This document shows, in pieces, positions 24,659-33,891 of a DNA stretch of 64,000 nt; position 1 is the first letter of the stretch; every line of letters begins with the position of its first letter. This DNA is from Marinobacter sp. LA51. GTDB taxonomy: Bacteria > Pseudomonadota > Gammaproteobacteria > Pseudomonadales > Oleiphilaceae. The translations under genes were made by a program, and so were the position numbers. The notes below the pieces were generated by a model. That model saw nothing but the letters and a program-made list of their open reading frames with translations. It was not told the origin of the DNA and ran no database searches. The DNA lies in the NCBI RefSeq assembly GCF_030297175.1, contig NZ_AP028070.1, positions 3,038,001 to 3,102,000 of the forward strand, read 5' to 3'.

Positions 24659-26499
24659 GCCTCACCTCCTGTGCTTCCGGTGCCCGCTTCAACCGCCTGG
24701 GCGCTCTCCGGCCCCCCTTCCACAATAACCTTACGGAACATTCCCGCTGCTGCGTGGTAAGACAGATGGCAGTGGAAGGCCCACTGGCCTGGCTCATCCA
24801 CCTCGGTTTCCATATACACCGTAGTGCCTGGCTGAACACTGATCGTGTGCTTGACGGGATTCAACTGACCCGCGCCAACGTCCAGCATCGACCACATGCC
24901 GTGCAGGTGCATGGGATGCGTCATCATTGTCTCATTGACGAATTTGAACCGAACCCGCTCGCCATACTGCAGCCGGATAGGATCAGCATCCTCGTATTTA
25001 ACGCCGTTGATACTCCAGGTGTAGCGCTCCATGTTGCCGGTCAAACGCAGCTCAATCTCCCGAGTGGCTTCGCGCTCTTCGTACAGAGGATTTTGCGCTT
25101 TCAGATCGGCGTAAGACAGGAACTTGCCGCCATTGGCTGCCGTTGGAACCAGGCCACTACCCTCGGCGTAGAAGGGATCGCTGGCACCACCGGCAGGCAT
25201 TTCTGAGCCGTGCCCCATCGCGGAGTGATCCATGGCCTTCACTCCAGAATGATCCATGTCGCTCATCCCAGCATGGCCCATGCTCTTCATCTCGGAATGG
25301 TCCATTTTGCCCATTTTGGAATGGTCCATGCCTTCCATTCCCCCCATGTCGCCATGATCCATGCCGTGCATTCCGCTCATATCTGCCATGGTTAACCGTG
25401 CCGGCTTACGCAAGCCAGGAACGGGGGCCTCCATGCCCTCTTTCGGCGCCAGCGTTGCCCTCGCGTAGCCAGAGCGCCCCATCGACTCGGCAAAAATGGT
25501 ATAGGCCTTCTCATCTTTCGGACGCACAATGACGTCGTAAGTTTCCGCCACACCGATACGGAACTCGTCCACAGTAACGGGCTGAACATTGTTGCCGTCT
25601 GCCTGCACAACGGTCATATCCAGACCGGGTATCCGAACATCGAAATAGGTCATGGCCGATGAGTTGATAAAACGCAGGCGAATCCGTTCGCCCGACTGAA
25701 AGAGCCCCGTCCAGTTCTGATCAGGCCCCTTGCCATTAATAAGGCCGGTAAACCCCTGCAGGTCCTCGACATCGGCTTTCATCATCCGCATGCCGCCCCA
25801 AGCCAGGCGATCCTTCACCGTATTCATGAAGCCCTGATCAGAAACGTCCGAGAAGAATTCGCCAACCGTCTGCTGCTCACGGTTGTAGTAGTCCGGCATC
25901 ATTTTCAGATTGCGCATAATGCGGTCACCCGAGTGCGGGTGTTTGTCGGTTAGCTGAACCACGTACTCACGGTCATACCGAAAGGGATCACGCCCTTCCG
26001 GCTCAATAACAATGGCACCGTAGGCGCCATCGGGCTCCTGGAAACCCGAGTGACTGTGAAACCAGTAGGTGCCTGACTGGGTGATCGGAAAGTTGTAGGT
26101 GAAGGTTTGCCCCGGCTTAATTCCCGGGAAGCTGATACCCGGCACACCGTCCTGCTCAAACGGAAGGATCAATCCATGCCAATGAATGGAGGTCATCTCA
26201 TCCAGATTGTTGGTCACATTGATTGAAACCTTCTCCCCCTCCTTGAAGTGGAGCACCGGGCCAGGAGATTTGCCGTTATAGCCAATACCTGTTTTAACAA
26301 AATCCCCTGTATCAATTTCGACCCGGTCGACCGTCAGGTTGTACTCTCCCGCCAACCCGATCACGGGTAGTAGCAGGCTTAAGGCACCTGCCAGAAAAGC
26401 CGTTTTCATGGAGTGGCCGCTCTGGTGCGACCCGGCGCCCATGGCCGTCCTTGAAACGGAATTAGGCAATGGGGCAGTTACGAGTCTTGGTGCACTCAT
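24655..26499 (-). CDS. copA: Copper resistance multicopper oxidase CopA
   Basis: A 614-residue periplasmic multicopper oxidase that oxidises Cu(I) and sequesters copper. The copper sites are complete: HWHGL near residue 107, HSHSGFQ near 147, HPMHLHGMW near 548 and HCHLSYHAAAGMF near 590, giving the type 1 and trinuclear centres. A Met/His-rich insert near residues 380-440 (MDHGDMGGMEGMDHSKMG and further units) binds extra copper. CopA proteins usually have a Tat signal; here no twin-arginine is visible, the hydrophobic core (FLAGALSLLLPVIGLAG) being preceded by a 30-residue leader. The ATG at 26499 has AGGAGA seven bases upstream. It heads copA-copB-cytochrome and is divergent from the PhoP-like gene. 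Confidence 0.92.
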   Translation of the reverse strand: MSAPRLVTAPLPNSVSRTAMGAGSHQSGHSMKTAFLAGALSLLLPVIGLAGEYNLTVDRVEIDTGDFVKTGIGYNGKSPGPVLHFKEGEKVSINVTNNLDEMTSIHWHGLILPFEQDGVPGISFPGIKPGQTFTYNFPITQSGTYWFHSHSGFQEPDGAYGAIVIEPEGRDPFRYDREYVVQLTDKHPHSGDRIMRNLKMMPDYYNREQQTVGEFFSDVSDQGFMNTVKDRLAWGGMRMMKADVEDLQGFTGLINGKGPDQNWTGLFQSGERIRLRFINSSAMTYFDVRIPGLDMTVVQADGNNVQPVTVDEFRIGVAETYDVIVRPKDEKAYTIFAESMGRSGYARATLAPKEGMEAPVPGLRKPARLTMADMSGMHGMDHGDMGGMEGMDHSKMGKMDHSEMKSMGHAGMSDMDHSGVKAMDHSAMGHGSEMPAGGASDPFYAEGSGLVPTAANGGKFLSYADLKAQNPLYEEREATREIELRLTGNMERYTWSINGVKYEDADPIRLQYGERVRFKFVNETMMTHPMHLHGMWSMLDVGAGQLNPVKHTISVQPGTTVYMETEVDEPGQWAFHCHLSYHAAAGMFRKVIVEGGPESAQAVEAGTGSTGGEA

Positions 26500-26627
26500 C
26501 AATACGTCTCCTGATCTTTGACCTATAAAAAGATGGCTGCTTGCTCGTGACGATGAGCACTTAGCGGGTACGATGGATACCGTCGCCCACTAAGCTGAAT
26601 CCTTTCTGAAAATGACAAACAATTAAC

Positions 26628-26645
26628 GATTCAGATTCGATTCAG
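26628..26645. promoter_or_regulatory. Direct repeat GATTCAG with 11-base period
   Basis: GATTCAG occurs at 26628-26634 and 26639-26645, exactly 11 bases apart, in the region between copA and the phoP-like gene; an inverted copy, CTGAATC, is at 26595-26601. Tandem half-sites one helical turn apart are the usual operator form of OmpR/PhoP-family regulators, so the adjacent regulator may control itself and copA through these. Confidence 0.55.
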
Positions 26646-26698
26646 GTTCATCGGCGATATTCGAGCGGACTTGGACTCCACCGGACAGGAAGAAGGCG

Positions 26699-27364
26699 AT
26701 GAGATTATTGCTGGTCGAAGATGATCGTTTGCTGGCGGAGGGTCTCTCGGGCCAGCTGGAGAAGGCGGGATTCAGCGTGGATACCACGCAAACAGCCAGA
26801 GAAGCGATTGCTCTGGGCCAGCAAGAAGACTACCGAATTAGCATTCTGGACCTGGGCTTGCCCGACGGAAACGGCCTGGATGTGCTTCGACAGTGGCGAT
26901 CAAAAAGCGCCAATTTCCCAGTGCTGATCCTCACTGCTCGCGGTGACTGGCAGGACAAGGTAGACGGCCTGAAAGCGGGTGCCGACGATTACCTCGCCAA
27001 GCCGTTTCAGACAGAAGAGTTAATCGCCAGGCTGAATGCCATTGTCCGGCGCAGTGAAGGACGAGTGCAGTCCTCGGTAAGAGCCGGCGCCTACGAACTG
27101 GACGAAAATCGCCAAACCCTGAAAATGCAGGATGGCACCGAACGCAGCCTGACCGGCACTGAGTTCCGCCTGCTTCGTTGCCTGATGAGCCGCCCGGGGC
27201 ACGTATTTTCAAAGGAACAGCTGATGGAACAGCTTTACAACCTGAACGAAAACCCCAGTGACAATGTTATCGAGGCCTATATCCGCCGCCTCAGAAAACT
27301 TGTCGGCGCTGAGACCATAGCAACGCGACGCGGCCAGGGATATCTGTTTGATGACGCCCTTTAA
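26699..27364 (+). CDS. PhoP-like response regulator of the OmpR family
   Basis: A 221-residue response regulator. The receiver has the acidic pair in VEDD, phosphoacceptor Asp51 (LDLGLPDGNG) and Lys in AKPF. The segment ARGDWQDKVDGLKAGADDY and the ending RGQGYLF are much closer to PhoP than to CopR/CusR. The C-terminal winged helix (NVIEAYIRRLRKLVG) binds DNA. It starts divergently from copA, with GATTCAG repeats in between, and its 3' end overlaps the kinase gene. PhoP-type systems respond to low divalent cations, acid pH or cationic peptides; here control of the copper block is suggested by position only. Confidence 0.85.
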   Translation: MRLLLVEDDRLLAEGLSGQLEKAGFSVDTTQTAREAIALGQQEDYRISILDLGLPDGNGLDVLRQWRSKSANFPVLILTARGDWQDKVDGLKAGADDYLAKPFQTEELIARLNAIVRRSEGRVQSSVRAGAYELDENRQTLKMQDGTERSLTGTEFRLLRCLMSRPGHVFSKEQLMEQLYNLNENPSDNVIEAYIRRLRKLVGAETIATRRGQGYLFDDAL

Positions 27365-28694
27365 AAAGCCCACCTCAATCAAGAGGACACTCCTGGCGCT
27401 CTTGCTACCGTCAGGCATTGCTTTGATGGCAATCGCCTGGCTCATACACGGCATTCTGCTTGAACGAATGTCCCAGGACTTCGTCGAAAGCCGGTTAAAA
27501 GACGAAGTCGCCTTTCTGGAGCACCAGATTCGCCAATCCGACGGCAAGATAAGTGCGCTTCAGACAGGTGACTACTTCCAGGAAGTTTTTCACCATGCCT
27601 TCGCCATTCAGTCTCCGACTCAGACACTCATCTCACCGCAGAATTGGGGAGCACTGCTCAGCCCCTTGCTTGAGCCGGGCCAACAAGGAACGGTCAGGGT
27701 TCGGAACAGCGAGAGCCCAAGTGCGCCGGGCGACATCCTGGCATTCCGGAAATCCTTCCGGGTAAATAACCAGCCTATAGTGGTCATTGTTGCCGAAGAC
27801 ATGGCCGCGCTGCACAACAGCCAGGCGGAGCTGCATGCCTGGACCGCGATCGTATCCATTTTGCTTATCTTGTTACTTGTGGGGGTGATCTGGATCGCCA
27901 TTGCACTCTCAATGCGACCAATCGGCTCACTGCAGGCAGCGCTGAAAAAGCTGCAAACCGGAGAAACAACGCGAATTCACGTACGGGCCCCTGAAGAATT
28001 CCGGCCCCTCGTACAACAGCTTAACCAGGTTCTCGATTCGCTTGATCAAAGGCTCGAACGCTCCCGTGATGCGCTCGCCAACTTATCCCATAGTGTAAAA
28101 ACCCCAATTGCCGCCGTCAGGCAGGTTCTTGAAGACACCTCCCGAGCGCTTGATGATGACCTGAGACAGGAAATGGGGGACCGACTCGCCAGCCTCGACA
28201 AACAGCTTGAGGCAGAAATGCGCCGCAGCCGGTTCGCCGGGCCACAGGCCGGTAAAAACTCAAGGCCGGTTGACCAAGCCAGGGACCTCCTTTGGATGCT
28301 CGGGCGTTTATACCCGGAGAAGTCATTTGAGCTTTCCACTGAATTGACGGAAGAGACCCACTGGCCCTTAGAACAGCACGACCTCAATGAAATACTCGGA
28401 AATCTTTTGGATAACGCCGGTAAATGGTCGGCCCATTGTGTTGAGCTAAGGCTTATGGCCAATCGAAAGAAATTGACGATCACCATTAGCGACGATGGAC
28501 CTGGAGTCGCCGAGGAGGCGATAAGTCAGCTAGGCAAACGCGGATTAAGACTGGACGAACAGATATCGGGGCATGGCCTTGGGTTGGCAATCGTAAACGA
28601 TATTGTCAGCCGTTACGGCGGAAACCTGATTATTAAACGAAACAAGAACGGCGGCCTCTCTGCAACAGTCGAACTCGTTGCTCCCTCCGTATAG
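27351..28694 (+). CDS. PhoQ-like sensor histidine kinase
   Basis: A 447-residue membrane kinase. Span one is near residues 13-35 and span two near 165-186, enclosing a periplasmic domain of about 130 residues. A HAMP segment, the phosphoacceptor His247 (ANLSHSVKTPIAAV) and the ATP-binding motifs (EILGNLLDNAGKW, SDDGPGVAEE, GHGLGLAIV) follow. The ATG at 27351 overlaps the end of the regulator gene. The NLLDNAGKW form is typical of the PhoQ group. Base composition looks lower than in neighbouring genes: a hand count of 28441-28500 gives 27 G+C in 60. That may mark horizontal acquisition of this part of the block. Confidence 0.83.
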   Translation: MTPFKKPTSIKRTLLALLLPSGIALMAIAWLIHGILLERMSQDFVESRLKDEVAFLEHQIRQSDGKISALQTGDYFQEVFHHAFAIQSPTQTLISPQNWGALLSPLLEPGQQGTVRVRNSESPSAPGDILAFRKSFRVNNQPIVVIVAEDMAALHNSQAELHAWTAIVSILLILLLVGVIWIAIALSMRPIGSLQAALKKLQTGETTRIHVRAPEEFRPLVQQLNQVLDSLDQRLERSRDALANLSHSVKTPIAAVRQVLEDTSRALDDDLRQEMGDRLASLDKQLEAEMRRSRFAGPQAGKNSRPVDQARDLLWMLGRLYPEKSFELSTELTEETHWPLEQHDLNEILGNLLDNAGKWSAHCVELRLMANRKKLTITISDDGPGVAEEAISQLGKRGLRLDEQISGHGLGLAIVNDIVSRYGGNLIIKRNKNGGLSATVELVAPSV

Positions 28695-28827
28695 ATTCTC
28701 TGGCTTGAACGTCCAAGCCGTCAAATCGCGATGATTTCCGGGAAGCTCTCAGCGCCCACCCACTTATTGACCCGGCACCAACCCAACCAGCCTTGATTAG
28801 CAGATCAAAAATCGATTACCCTTATTT

Positions 28828-28852
28828 GCAAATGTTTCTCATTTAGATTTGC
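28828..28852. promoter_or_regulatory. Fur-box-like palindrome upstream of the vibrioferrin biosynthesis operon
   Basis: GCAAAT and ATTTGC flank an A/T-rich core whose reverse strand reads AAATGAGAAACATTTGC, resembling the Fur core TGAGAAT-N-ATTCTCA. It lies some 20-40 bases before the first gene of the siderophore operon. Fur control is expected for such an operon; match quality is moderate. Confidence 0.65.
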
Positions 28853-28869
28853 ATTAAGAGGAGTTGGTT

Positions 28870-29655
28870 TTGCTTGCAATCAATCAGGCACGCGAGGCAG
28901 TCGCCGAAGGCCGTTCCGTTTACGGCCTTCTCAACGCTGTCCCCAGCCCATGGATGGTCGAAATGATCGGTTATTCCGGCTACGACTTTGTCATCCTGGA
29001 CACGGAACATATGTCCACCAACCCCGAGTCTCTTGAGCACATGATTCGCGCTGCGGAGTGCGCCTCCGTTACCCCTCTGGTACGAGTACCGGGTGCCGAT
29101 TACGCATCGATTACGCGGGCCCTGGACAGCGGTGCCCAAGGCATTGTTGTTCCCCGGGTTCGCACGGCTCAAGAAGCTCACGACGTAGTCCAGATGGCCC
29201 GCTACGCGCCGATGGGACGGCGCGGTATCACGGGCGGACGAACCACCGGTTTCGGCACGCTGCCACTGAAAGACTACCTGCAGCGGGCCAACCGGGAAAT
29301 CCTGGTGGTGCTGATGATTGAAGACCAGGAGGGCCTGGAAAACCGGGACGCGATTATGAGCGTTCCCGGCGTGGACTGGGTGCTGCCCGGTGCTGTGGAC
29401 CTGTCGCAGTCCCTGGGTTGTCCCGGCGAGCCGCTTCACCCGAAAGTCACCGAGGCAATTGATGCGATTGCGCGTAGCTGCCGCGGTCTCCAGGTGGAGT
29501 TCTGCGCATTACCCCGAACTTCAGCCCAATTGAACGAATGGCATGAGTGGGGAACACGAGTCTTTCTCTTGGGAGAAGACCGCAGCCTCCTTTTCCGACA
29601 CCTTAAATCCCATCTCGCCTCGAGTCGCTCTGGCTCCGCCCGCTTATCACGCTGA
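28870..29655 (+). CDS. HpcH/HpaI aldolase-family protein, possible SbnG-like citrate synthase
   Basis: A 261-residue TIM-barrel protein of the HpcH/HpaI class II aldolase family. The metal ligands appear as Glu in LMIEDQEGLENRD and Asp in LPGAVDLSQSLG, and the catalytic Arg in LVRVPGAD. Its first-gene position in a citrate-based siderophore operon recalls staphyloferrin B, where SbnG of this family makes citrate from oxaloacetate and acetyl-CoA. A dedicated citrate supply for vibrioferrin is therefore the best hypothesis. The start is TTG; the one at 28870 is six bases after AGGAG, and another TTG at 28864 is in frame. An ordinary hydroxy-acid aldolase is the alternative. Confidence 0.75.
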   Translation: MLAINQAREAVAEGRSVYGLLNAVPSPWMVEMIGYSGYDFVILDTEHMSTNPESLEHMIRAAECASVTPLVRVPGADYASITRALDSGAQGIVVPRVRTAQEAHDVVQMARYAPMGRRGITGGRTTGFGTLPLKDYLQRANREILVVLMIEDQEGLENRDAIMSVPGVDWVLPGAVDLSQSLGCPGEPLHPKVTEAIDAIARSCRGLQVEFCALPRTSAQLNEWHEWGTRVFLLGEDRSLLFRHLKSHLASSRSGSARLSR

Positions 29656-29690
29656 AATATCACTTTTGCCGTCAGAAAAGAGTTCTCATC

Positions 29691-30902
29691 ATGAAAGACA
29701 CGCTACTGTTCCTTGCCCACGTTCCTACCGAAGCCTTGAATCGGGGCTTTCTGCCTGCGGCCCAGTCCATGGGAATGAAGGTGATTCTGCTGACCGATCA
29801 AGCCGCAGCTCATCACCACTATTTCAGCCAGCCCGGACTCCCCGCCTACCCCGAACAGATCATTCAATGCGATGTATTTAACCCGGTCGCCGTTCTCGAC
29901 ACGGTTTCGGACCTTCCGCACCCCGCCGGTATCTTTTCCAACAGTGATCACCTGCAAACGGTAACGGCTCTGACCGCAGCCTACCTGGAGTTACCCGGCA
30001 AAGACTGGCGGACCTGCTACCGCACGAAAAACAAGGCCGCCATGCGCCAGTTCCTTCAGGACATAGAGAAAGATGCCTGTTGGTTTCTGACGGTATGCGA
30101 TCCCGAGTCACTGGCGAATGTGGCTGATGAGGTTTCCTACCCCTGTATCGCGAAACCCCGGGAAGGCGTCGGCAGCCTGAATGTCCGCCGCCTGGATTCC
30201 GCAGAACAACTGCAGGCATTCAGCGCTCAGTTCTGGCTGGAGCAGCCAGGGCAGCCTCTCTTGCTGGAAGAATTTCTGTCCGGCCCGGTCCACACTCTGG
30301 AAACCCTCGGCGACGGCCAGGAGCTCATTCCCCTTGGCGGGTTTGAAGTTACGCTGTCGGAACCGCCGCATTTTGTCGAGCTGGAAGCGACCTGGGCACC
30401 CTACCAGCCAGACACCCCCTATCTCCCTGAAATGCTCGAGCAGATCCGGCGCCTTGGTGTGGGATTTGGCTCGTGCCATTCCGAGTTTGTGATCACCTCG
30501 CGCGGCCCGCGACTGATCGAAGTGAACTACCGCACCGTGGGGGACGGCCGTGACTTCCTGCTCAACCAGATGATGAATCAGCGACTCTTCAAAGCGATTC
30601 TCCAGATTCATCTGGGTCAACCTGCCGACGTTGCGCCCCCCCAGTATGCCGCGTGCATCCGATATCTTGGCGCTTCCAGAAACGGAAAGATCCTGCGCTG
30701 CGCAAGCGGACGAACAGAACCGTGCGGGGACGGAGTTGCGGAATTCGCTCCGCTGAAAGCAGTGGGCGAAAACGTCCAGCTGACTCATTCGAACAGGGAT
30801 TACCTGGGTGTGCTACGGCTCTTCGCCAGCGACGAGGCGCAGATCAACGACACGCTTGCCCGCTGGACAGGGGACCTGGAAACCGAATGGGAGATTGGCT
30901 GA
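29691..30902 (+). CDS. pvsA: ATP-grasp ligase PvsA of vibrioferrin synthesis
   Basis: A 403-residue ATP-grasp enzyme. The ATP-binding core shows YPCIAKPREGVGSLNVRRL near residue 145-165, LLLEEFLSGPVHTLE near 188 and the metal-binding Glu/Asn pair in RLIEVNYRTVGDGRD near 280. In the Vibrio parahaemolyticus pathway PvsA joins L-alanine to O-citrylethanolamine. It lies 35 bases after the HpcH/HpaI gene, and its TGA overlaps the ATG of pvsB. Order and neighbours match the pvsABCDE operon exactly, which makes the symbol secure even though ATP-grasp ligases in general are varied. Confidence 0.88.
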   Translation: MKDTLLFLAHVPTEALNRGFLPAAQSMGMKVILLTDQAAAHHHYFSQPGLPAYPEQIIQCDVFNPVAVLDTVSDLPHPAGIFSNSDHLQTVTALTAAYLELPGKDWRTCYRTKNKAAMRQFLQDIEKDACWFLTVCDPESLANVADEVSYPCIAKPREGVGSLNVRRLDSAEQLQAFSAQFWLEQPGQPLLLEEFLSGPVHTLETLGDGQELIPLGGFEVTLSEPPHFVELEATWAPYQPDTPYLPEMLEQIRRLGVGFGSCHSEFVITSRGPRLIEVNYRTVGDGRDFLLNQMMNQRLFKAILQIHLGQPADVAPPQYAACIRYLGASRNGKILRCASGRTEPCGDGVAEFAPLKAVGENVQLTHSNRDYLGVLRLFASDEAQINDTLARWTGDLETEWEIG

Positions 30903-32698
30903 TGAACAACGCTAATTCCCAGTCTCCGGACCAGCCCGAGCATTACCTGACAGAACGGGTGATCAACGCCTTGATCCGGGAAGACGTTGCTGGCTGTCAG
31001 AGCGATTCAGAAATTGTCGAGTCAACTCGTGTGCCTGGCTCCCCCGAGCAACCGGGCACCTGGTTACGCTGGGAGCTGAGCACCGGCACAGCCTGGGTGC
31101 CGGTCCAACCAGCCAGATTCATGCAGCCGTGGCAGTGGAGCGGGCACCCACTGATGTGGCAGCCCGACGAATCCCCAAGGAATTTCTCGGCGCTGGACCA
31201 TTACTCCCAGGTTCTGTCGTTCCTCGCCCCTATTGATAACGACGAATCCCAGGCACTGGTAGCCACCTACCTGCGCGAGTGCCAAATCGCAGAGTCTCAC
31301 CACCACCTGTGCCGGAAAGAAAGGGAACGCTGGTTTTCTGAGCTGCACCAGCAAGGCCGGAATTACAACGACCTCCCGCAATGGTCAGAGCGCCTGTTGC
31401 ATTTTGACCGCCTCGCGGCTTTCCTGGATCACCCGTTCTACCCGAGTGCCCGGGCCAAAAGTGGCTTTGATCCTGCAGCGCTGACGGCCTATGCCCCGGA
31501 ATTCGGCCACCGCTTCCAATTACGCTGGCTCGCTGTCCCCCGCGACGATGTGACGGTGCAGGGGCAGCTCCCCGATTGCTGGCCAACCTTCAACGAGGTT
31601 GGCCTGGATACTCGGCTGACTGAAGGCTATCAGCTGTTGCCGGTGCACCCTCACCTCTGGGACACAGCTCTGGACCGGCTCCTTGCCGATACGCCCATCG
31701 GTACCCGTGTCCTCCGGGCGCCAAAACCCGCTCTCTGGGTTCGCCCCACCCTGTCGGTACGAACGCTTCTACTTGAAGCCCAGCCAGACGTGCACCTGAA
31801 AGTGCCGCTGACAATTCGCACTCTCGGAGATCGAAATATACGAACGGTGAAACCGAGCACCCTCTATGACGGCTACACCGTTCAGCAGATACTGGAAGAG
31901 ACAGTCGACAATGACCATACGCTCTCCGAGCAATTCGCGGTAACTGACGAATCATCAGGGCTACACGTGGGTGACTTACCCTGGCTTGGATGCATCCTGC
32001 GCCGTTTCCCCGCATTCACCCATCAACAGCAGGTGTTGCCGGTTGCATCCCTCCTGGCCGAAGACCCCGACGGCCGGTGCGTGGCCCAACTGATGGCCGA
32101 TGCTTACGCAGGTGGCGATCTACGGACCTGGGTGCGGCGTTACGTTGCCCTGACGCTGTCCGTCCACCTTCGACTCTGGCTTGTTTACGGCATTGCGCTT
32201 GAGTCCAACCAGCAGAACTCCATGCTGGTGCACTCACCGGGACAACCTCCGCGACTCCTCTTCAAGGATAACGATGCCCCCCGGCTGTGGTCGGCGCGAC
32301 TGTGCTCACGCATGCCCTCGGTGGCTGCAGCGGTTGCCCGACTGCGGGATCAACGGATTCTGGTCGACAACGAAACACCTCTACTCCAGATGTTCACCAC
32401 CATAACCCTGCAACTAAACCTGGCGGTCATTCTGGAAGGCCTTTCAGCGAGGGGGCTCGGACAGATCACCGACTGGTATCAACTGCTACGTGACGAGCTG
32501 GTCAAGGTGCTGGATCAGCTGGACGGCGAAGGCATAGACACCAGCCCGGCACGCGGACCACTGCTGCATGACCGCCAGCTGTACGCCAAGTATCTGCTAC
32601 GAGCCGGAAGCCTGGAGAGCAAATCCCGTACTGGCGCTGCGGACATCAACAAGTTCTACGGCAAGCTGGCCCCAAACTTCCTGAGGCCAGATTCGTGA
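30902..32698 (+). CDS. pvsB: NIS synthetase PvsB (IucA/IucC family)
   Basis: A 598-residue NRPS-independent siderophore synthetase. The N-terminal domain has the family ATP site (LLPVHPHLWDTALDRLL near residue 240; RPTLSVRTLLLEAQPDVHLKVP, in part, near 280) and the C-terminal FhuF-like half contains HSPGQPPRLLFKDNDAPRLW with the metal-binding Asp pair. In vibrioferrin synthesis PvsB adds the 2-oxoglutarate moiety in the last condensation. The ATG at 30902 overlaps the pvsA stop (ATGA type) and begins MNNANSQSPDQPEH; longer in-frame reading upstream lies inside pvsA. It is coupled to the exporter gene by a GTGA overlap. Confidence 0.9.
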   Translation: MNNANSQSPDQPEHYLTERVINALIREDVAGCQSDSEIVESTRVPGSPEQPGTWLRWELSTGTAWVPVQPARFMQPWQWSGHPLMWQPDESPRNFSALDHYSQVLSFLAPIDNDESQALVATYLRECQIAESHHHLCRKERERWFSELHQQGRNYNDLPQWSERLLHFDRLAAFLDHPFYPSARAKSGFDPAALTAYAPEFGHRFQLRWLAVPRDDVTVQGQLPDCWPTFNEVGLDTRLTEGYQLLPVHPHLWDTALDRLLADTPIGTRVLRAPKPALWVRPTLSVRTLLLEAQPDVHLKVPLTIRTLGDRNIRTVKPSTLYDGYTVQQILEETVDNDHTLSEQFAVTDESSGLHVGDLPWLGCILRRFPAFTHQQQVLPVASLLAEDPDGRCVAQLMADAYAGGDLRTWVRRYVALTLSVHLRLWLVYGIALESNQQNSMLVHSPGQPPRLLFKDNDAPRLWSARLCSRMPSVAAAVARLRDQRILVDNETPLLQMFTTITLQLNLAVILEGLSARGLGQITDWYQLLRDELVKVLDQLDGEGIDTSPARGPLLHDRQLYAKYLLRAGSLESKSRTGAADINKFYGKLAPNFLRPDS

Positions 32699-33891
32699 GC
32701 CAGCGCATCCTGCCTGTCGTTCTCCTGAGTCACTTCACAGCAGCCTTGGTGGCGCTTGGCATGCCACCTTTCTTTGGCCTGATCCTGACAGACGCCTTTG
32801 CGATGGATGATCCGGCCTGGGTGGGCTGGTTTTTCATCCTACCAACGGTGTGCACTGCTGTGGCCGCGCCATTCTGGGGCAAAGTGGCCGATCGTTTTGG
32901 CCGTCGCTGGTCACTGATCCGGGCCCAGCTAGGACTTGCTGCCGCCTTTGTGCTGGCAGGATTGGCGCCCAACCTCACCACCTTTGCGGCAGCCCTGATT
33001 CTGCAGGGGATCCTGGGTGGAACCTTCGCCGCATCGAGCGCCTACCTCGCCACGGTTACTCGCGGCCAGGCCCTTGCGCAAGCACTGAACTGGATGCAGG
33101 GTTCGGCCCGATCGGCGATGTTGCTGGCGCCCATTCTGATTGGCGCACTCATTACCCGGATACCGGCACAGAGTCTTTACCTGTGGCTGGCAATCCTGCC
33201 CCTTCTTTCGGCATTGCAGGTATGGACGTTCGCCCCACCAGACCAAACACAAGCCGAAGAGCGGGCACGGAAACCACAGAACAACAGCGACACAGTGTCG
33301 GTTCGCTGGCAGCGACTTGCCCTGCTGCAATTCGGCTTCAACTTCTCACTGGTCGCTGGTTTTCCCTACTTTATCCCCTGGGTACAAAGTCTCACGGGCA
33401 GCACCACGGCAGTGGCGGGATTGCTTTACAGCCTGCCCCACGCCGTCTATCTGGCTATCCTGGCCAGCCCTCTGAGACGCAGCCAGCTCTTCCAGAGCCC
33501 CTCCGCACTGACCGCCGGGCTGGCCCTCTTCGCTCTGTCATACGTTATCCAGGCTACCACCGACAGCATGGCCGTCATCCTCATCGGTCGGATCAGCATG
33601 GGCCTGGGCATGACCGCCTGTTTCTTCGCCCTCAATGGCGAGACCGCGCGCCTGACCCGATCCGAAAACGCCGGCAAAAGTTTTGGAGCCCTCGACAGTA
33701 TCGGTAAATGGGCCGGCGTCGCCGGAGGTGTTTTTGCGGGTGTTGCAACGGGCATGAGCGACCAGGCCGCCCCACTCTGGTTGGGTGCCGTTGTTTGCCT
33801 GCTCACGCTGACCGTTAGCGGGTCCCGCAACCACCCGCCAGCCACCTCAAACCACGAATGCCTAGAAAAGGAAGAAAGCCGATGTCGATGA
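32695..33891 (+). CDS. pvsC: MFS siderophore exporter PvsC
   Basis: A 398-residue major facilitator superfamily protein with twelve hydrophobic spans. The loop 2-3 signature is seen as GKVADRFGRRWSLIRAQLG near residue 63-81, typical of drug/proton antiporters. In Vibrio, PvsC exports vibrioferrin from the cytoplasm to the periplasm. The GTG start overlaps the pvsB stop, and its own stop lies within the start region of pvsD, so this membrane exporter is produced in step with the two synthetases. Confidence 0.88.
   Translation: MSQRILPVVLLSHFTAALVALGMPPFFGLILTDAFAMDDPAWVGWFFILPTVCTAVAAPFWGKVADRFGRRWSLIRAQLGLAAAFVLAGLAPNLTTFAAALILQGILGGTFAASSAYLATVTRGQALAQALNWMQGSARSAMLLAPILIGALITRIPAQSLYLWLAILPLLSALQVWTFAPPDQTQAEERARKPQNNSDTVSVRWQRLALLQFGFNFSLVAGFPYFIPWVQSLTGSTTAVAGLLYSLPHAVYLAILASPLRRSQLFQSPSALTAGLALFALSYVIQATTDSMAVILIGRISMGLGMTACFFALNGETARLTRSENAGKSFGALDSIGKWAGVAGGVFAGVATGMSDQAAPLWLGAVVCLLTLTVSGSRNHPPATSNHECLEKEESRCR

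Noticed and set aside
25200..25400. Repetitive ATGGACCAT-like DNA in copA as a mobile or CRISPR-type repeat
   Set aside because: It is in frame and simply encodes the Met/His-rich copper-binding insert.
28700..28725. GGCTTG...CAAGCC stem after the PhoQ-like gene as a terminator
   Set aside because: Only six pairs and no T run follow, so support is too weak.
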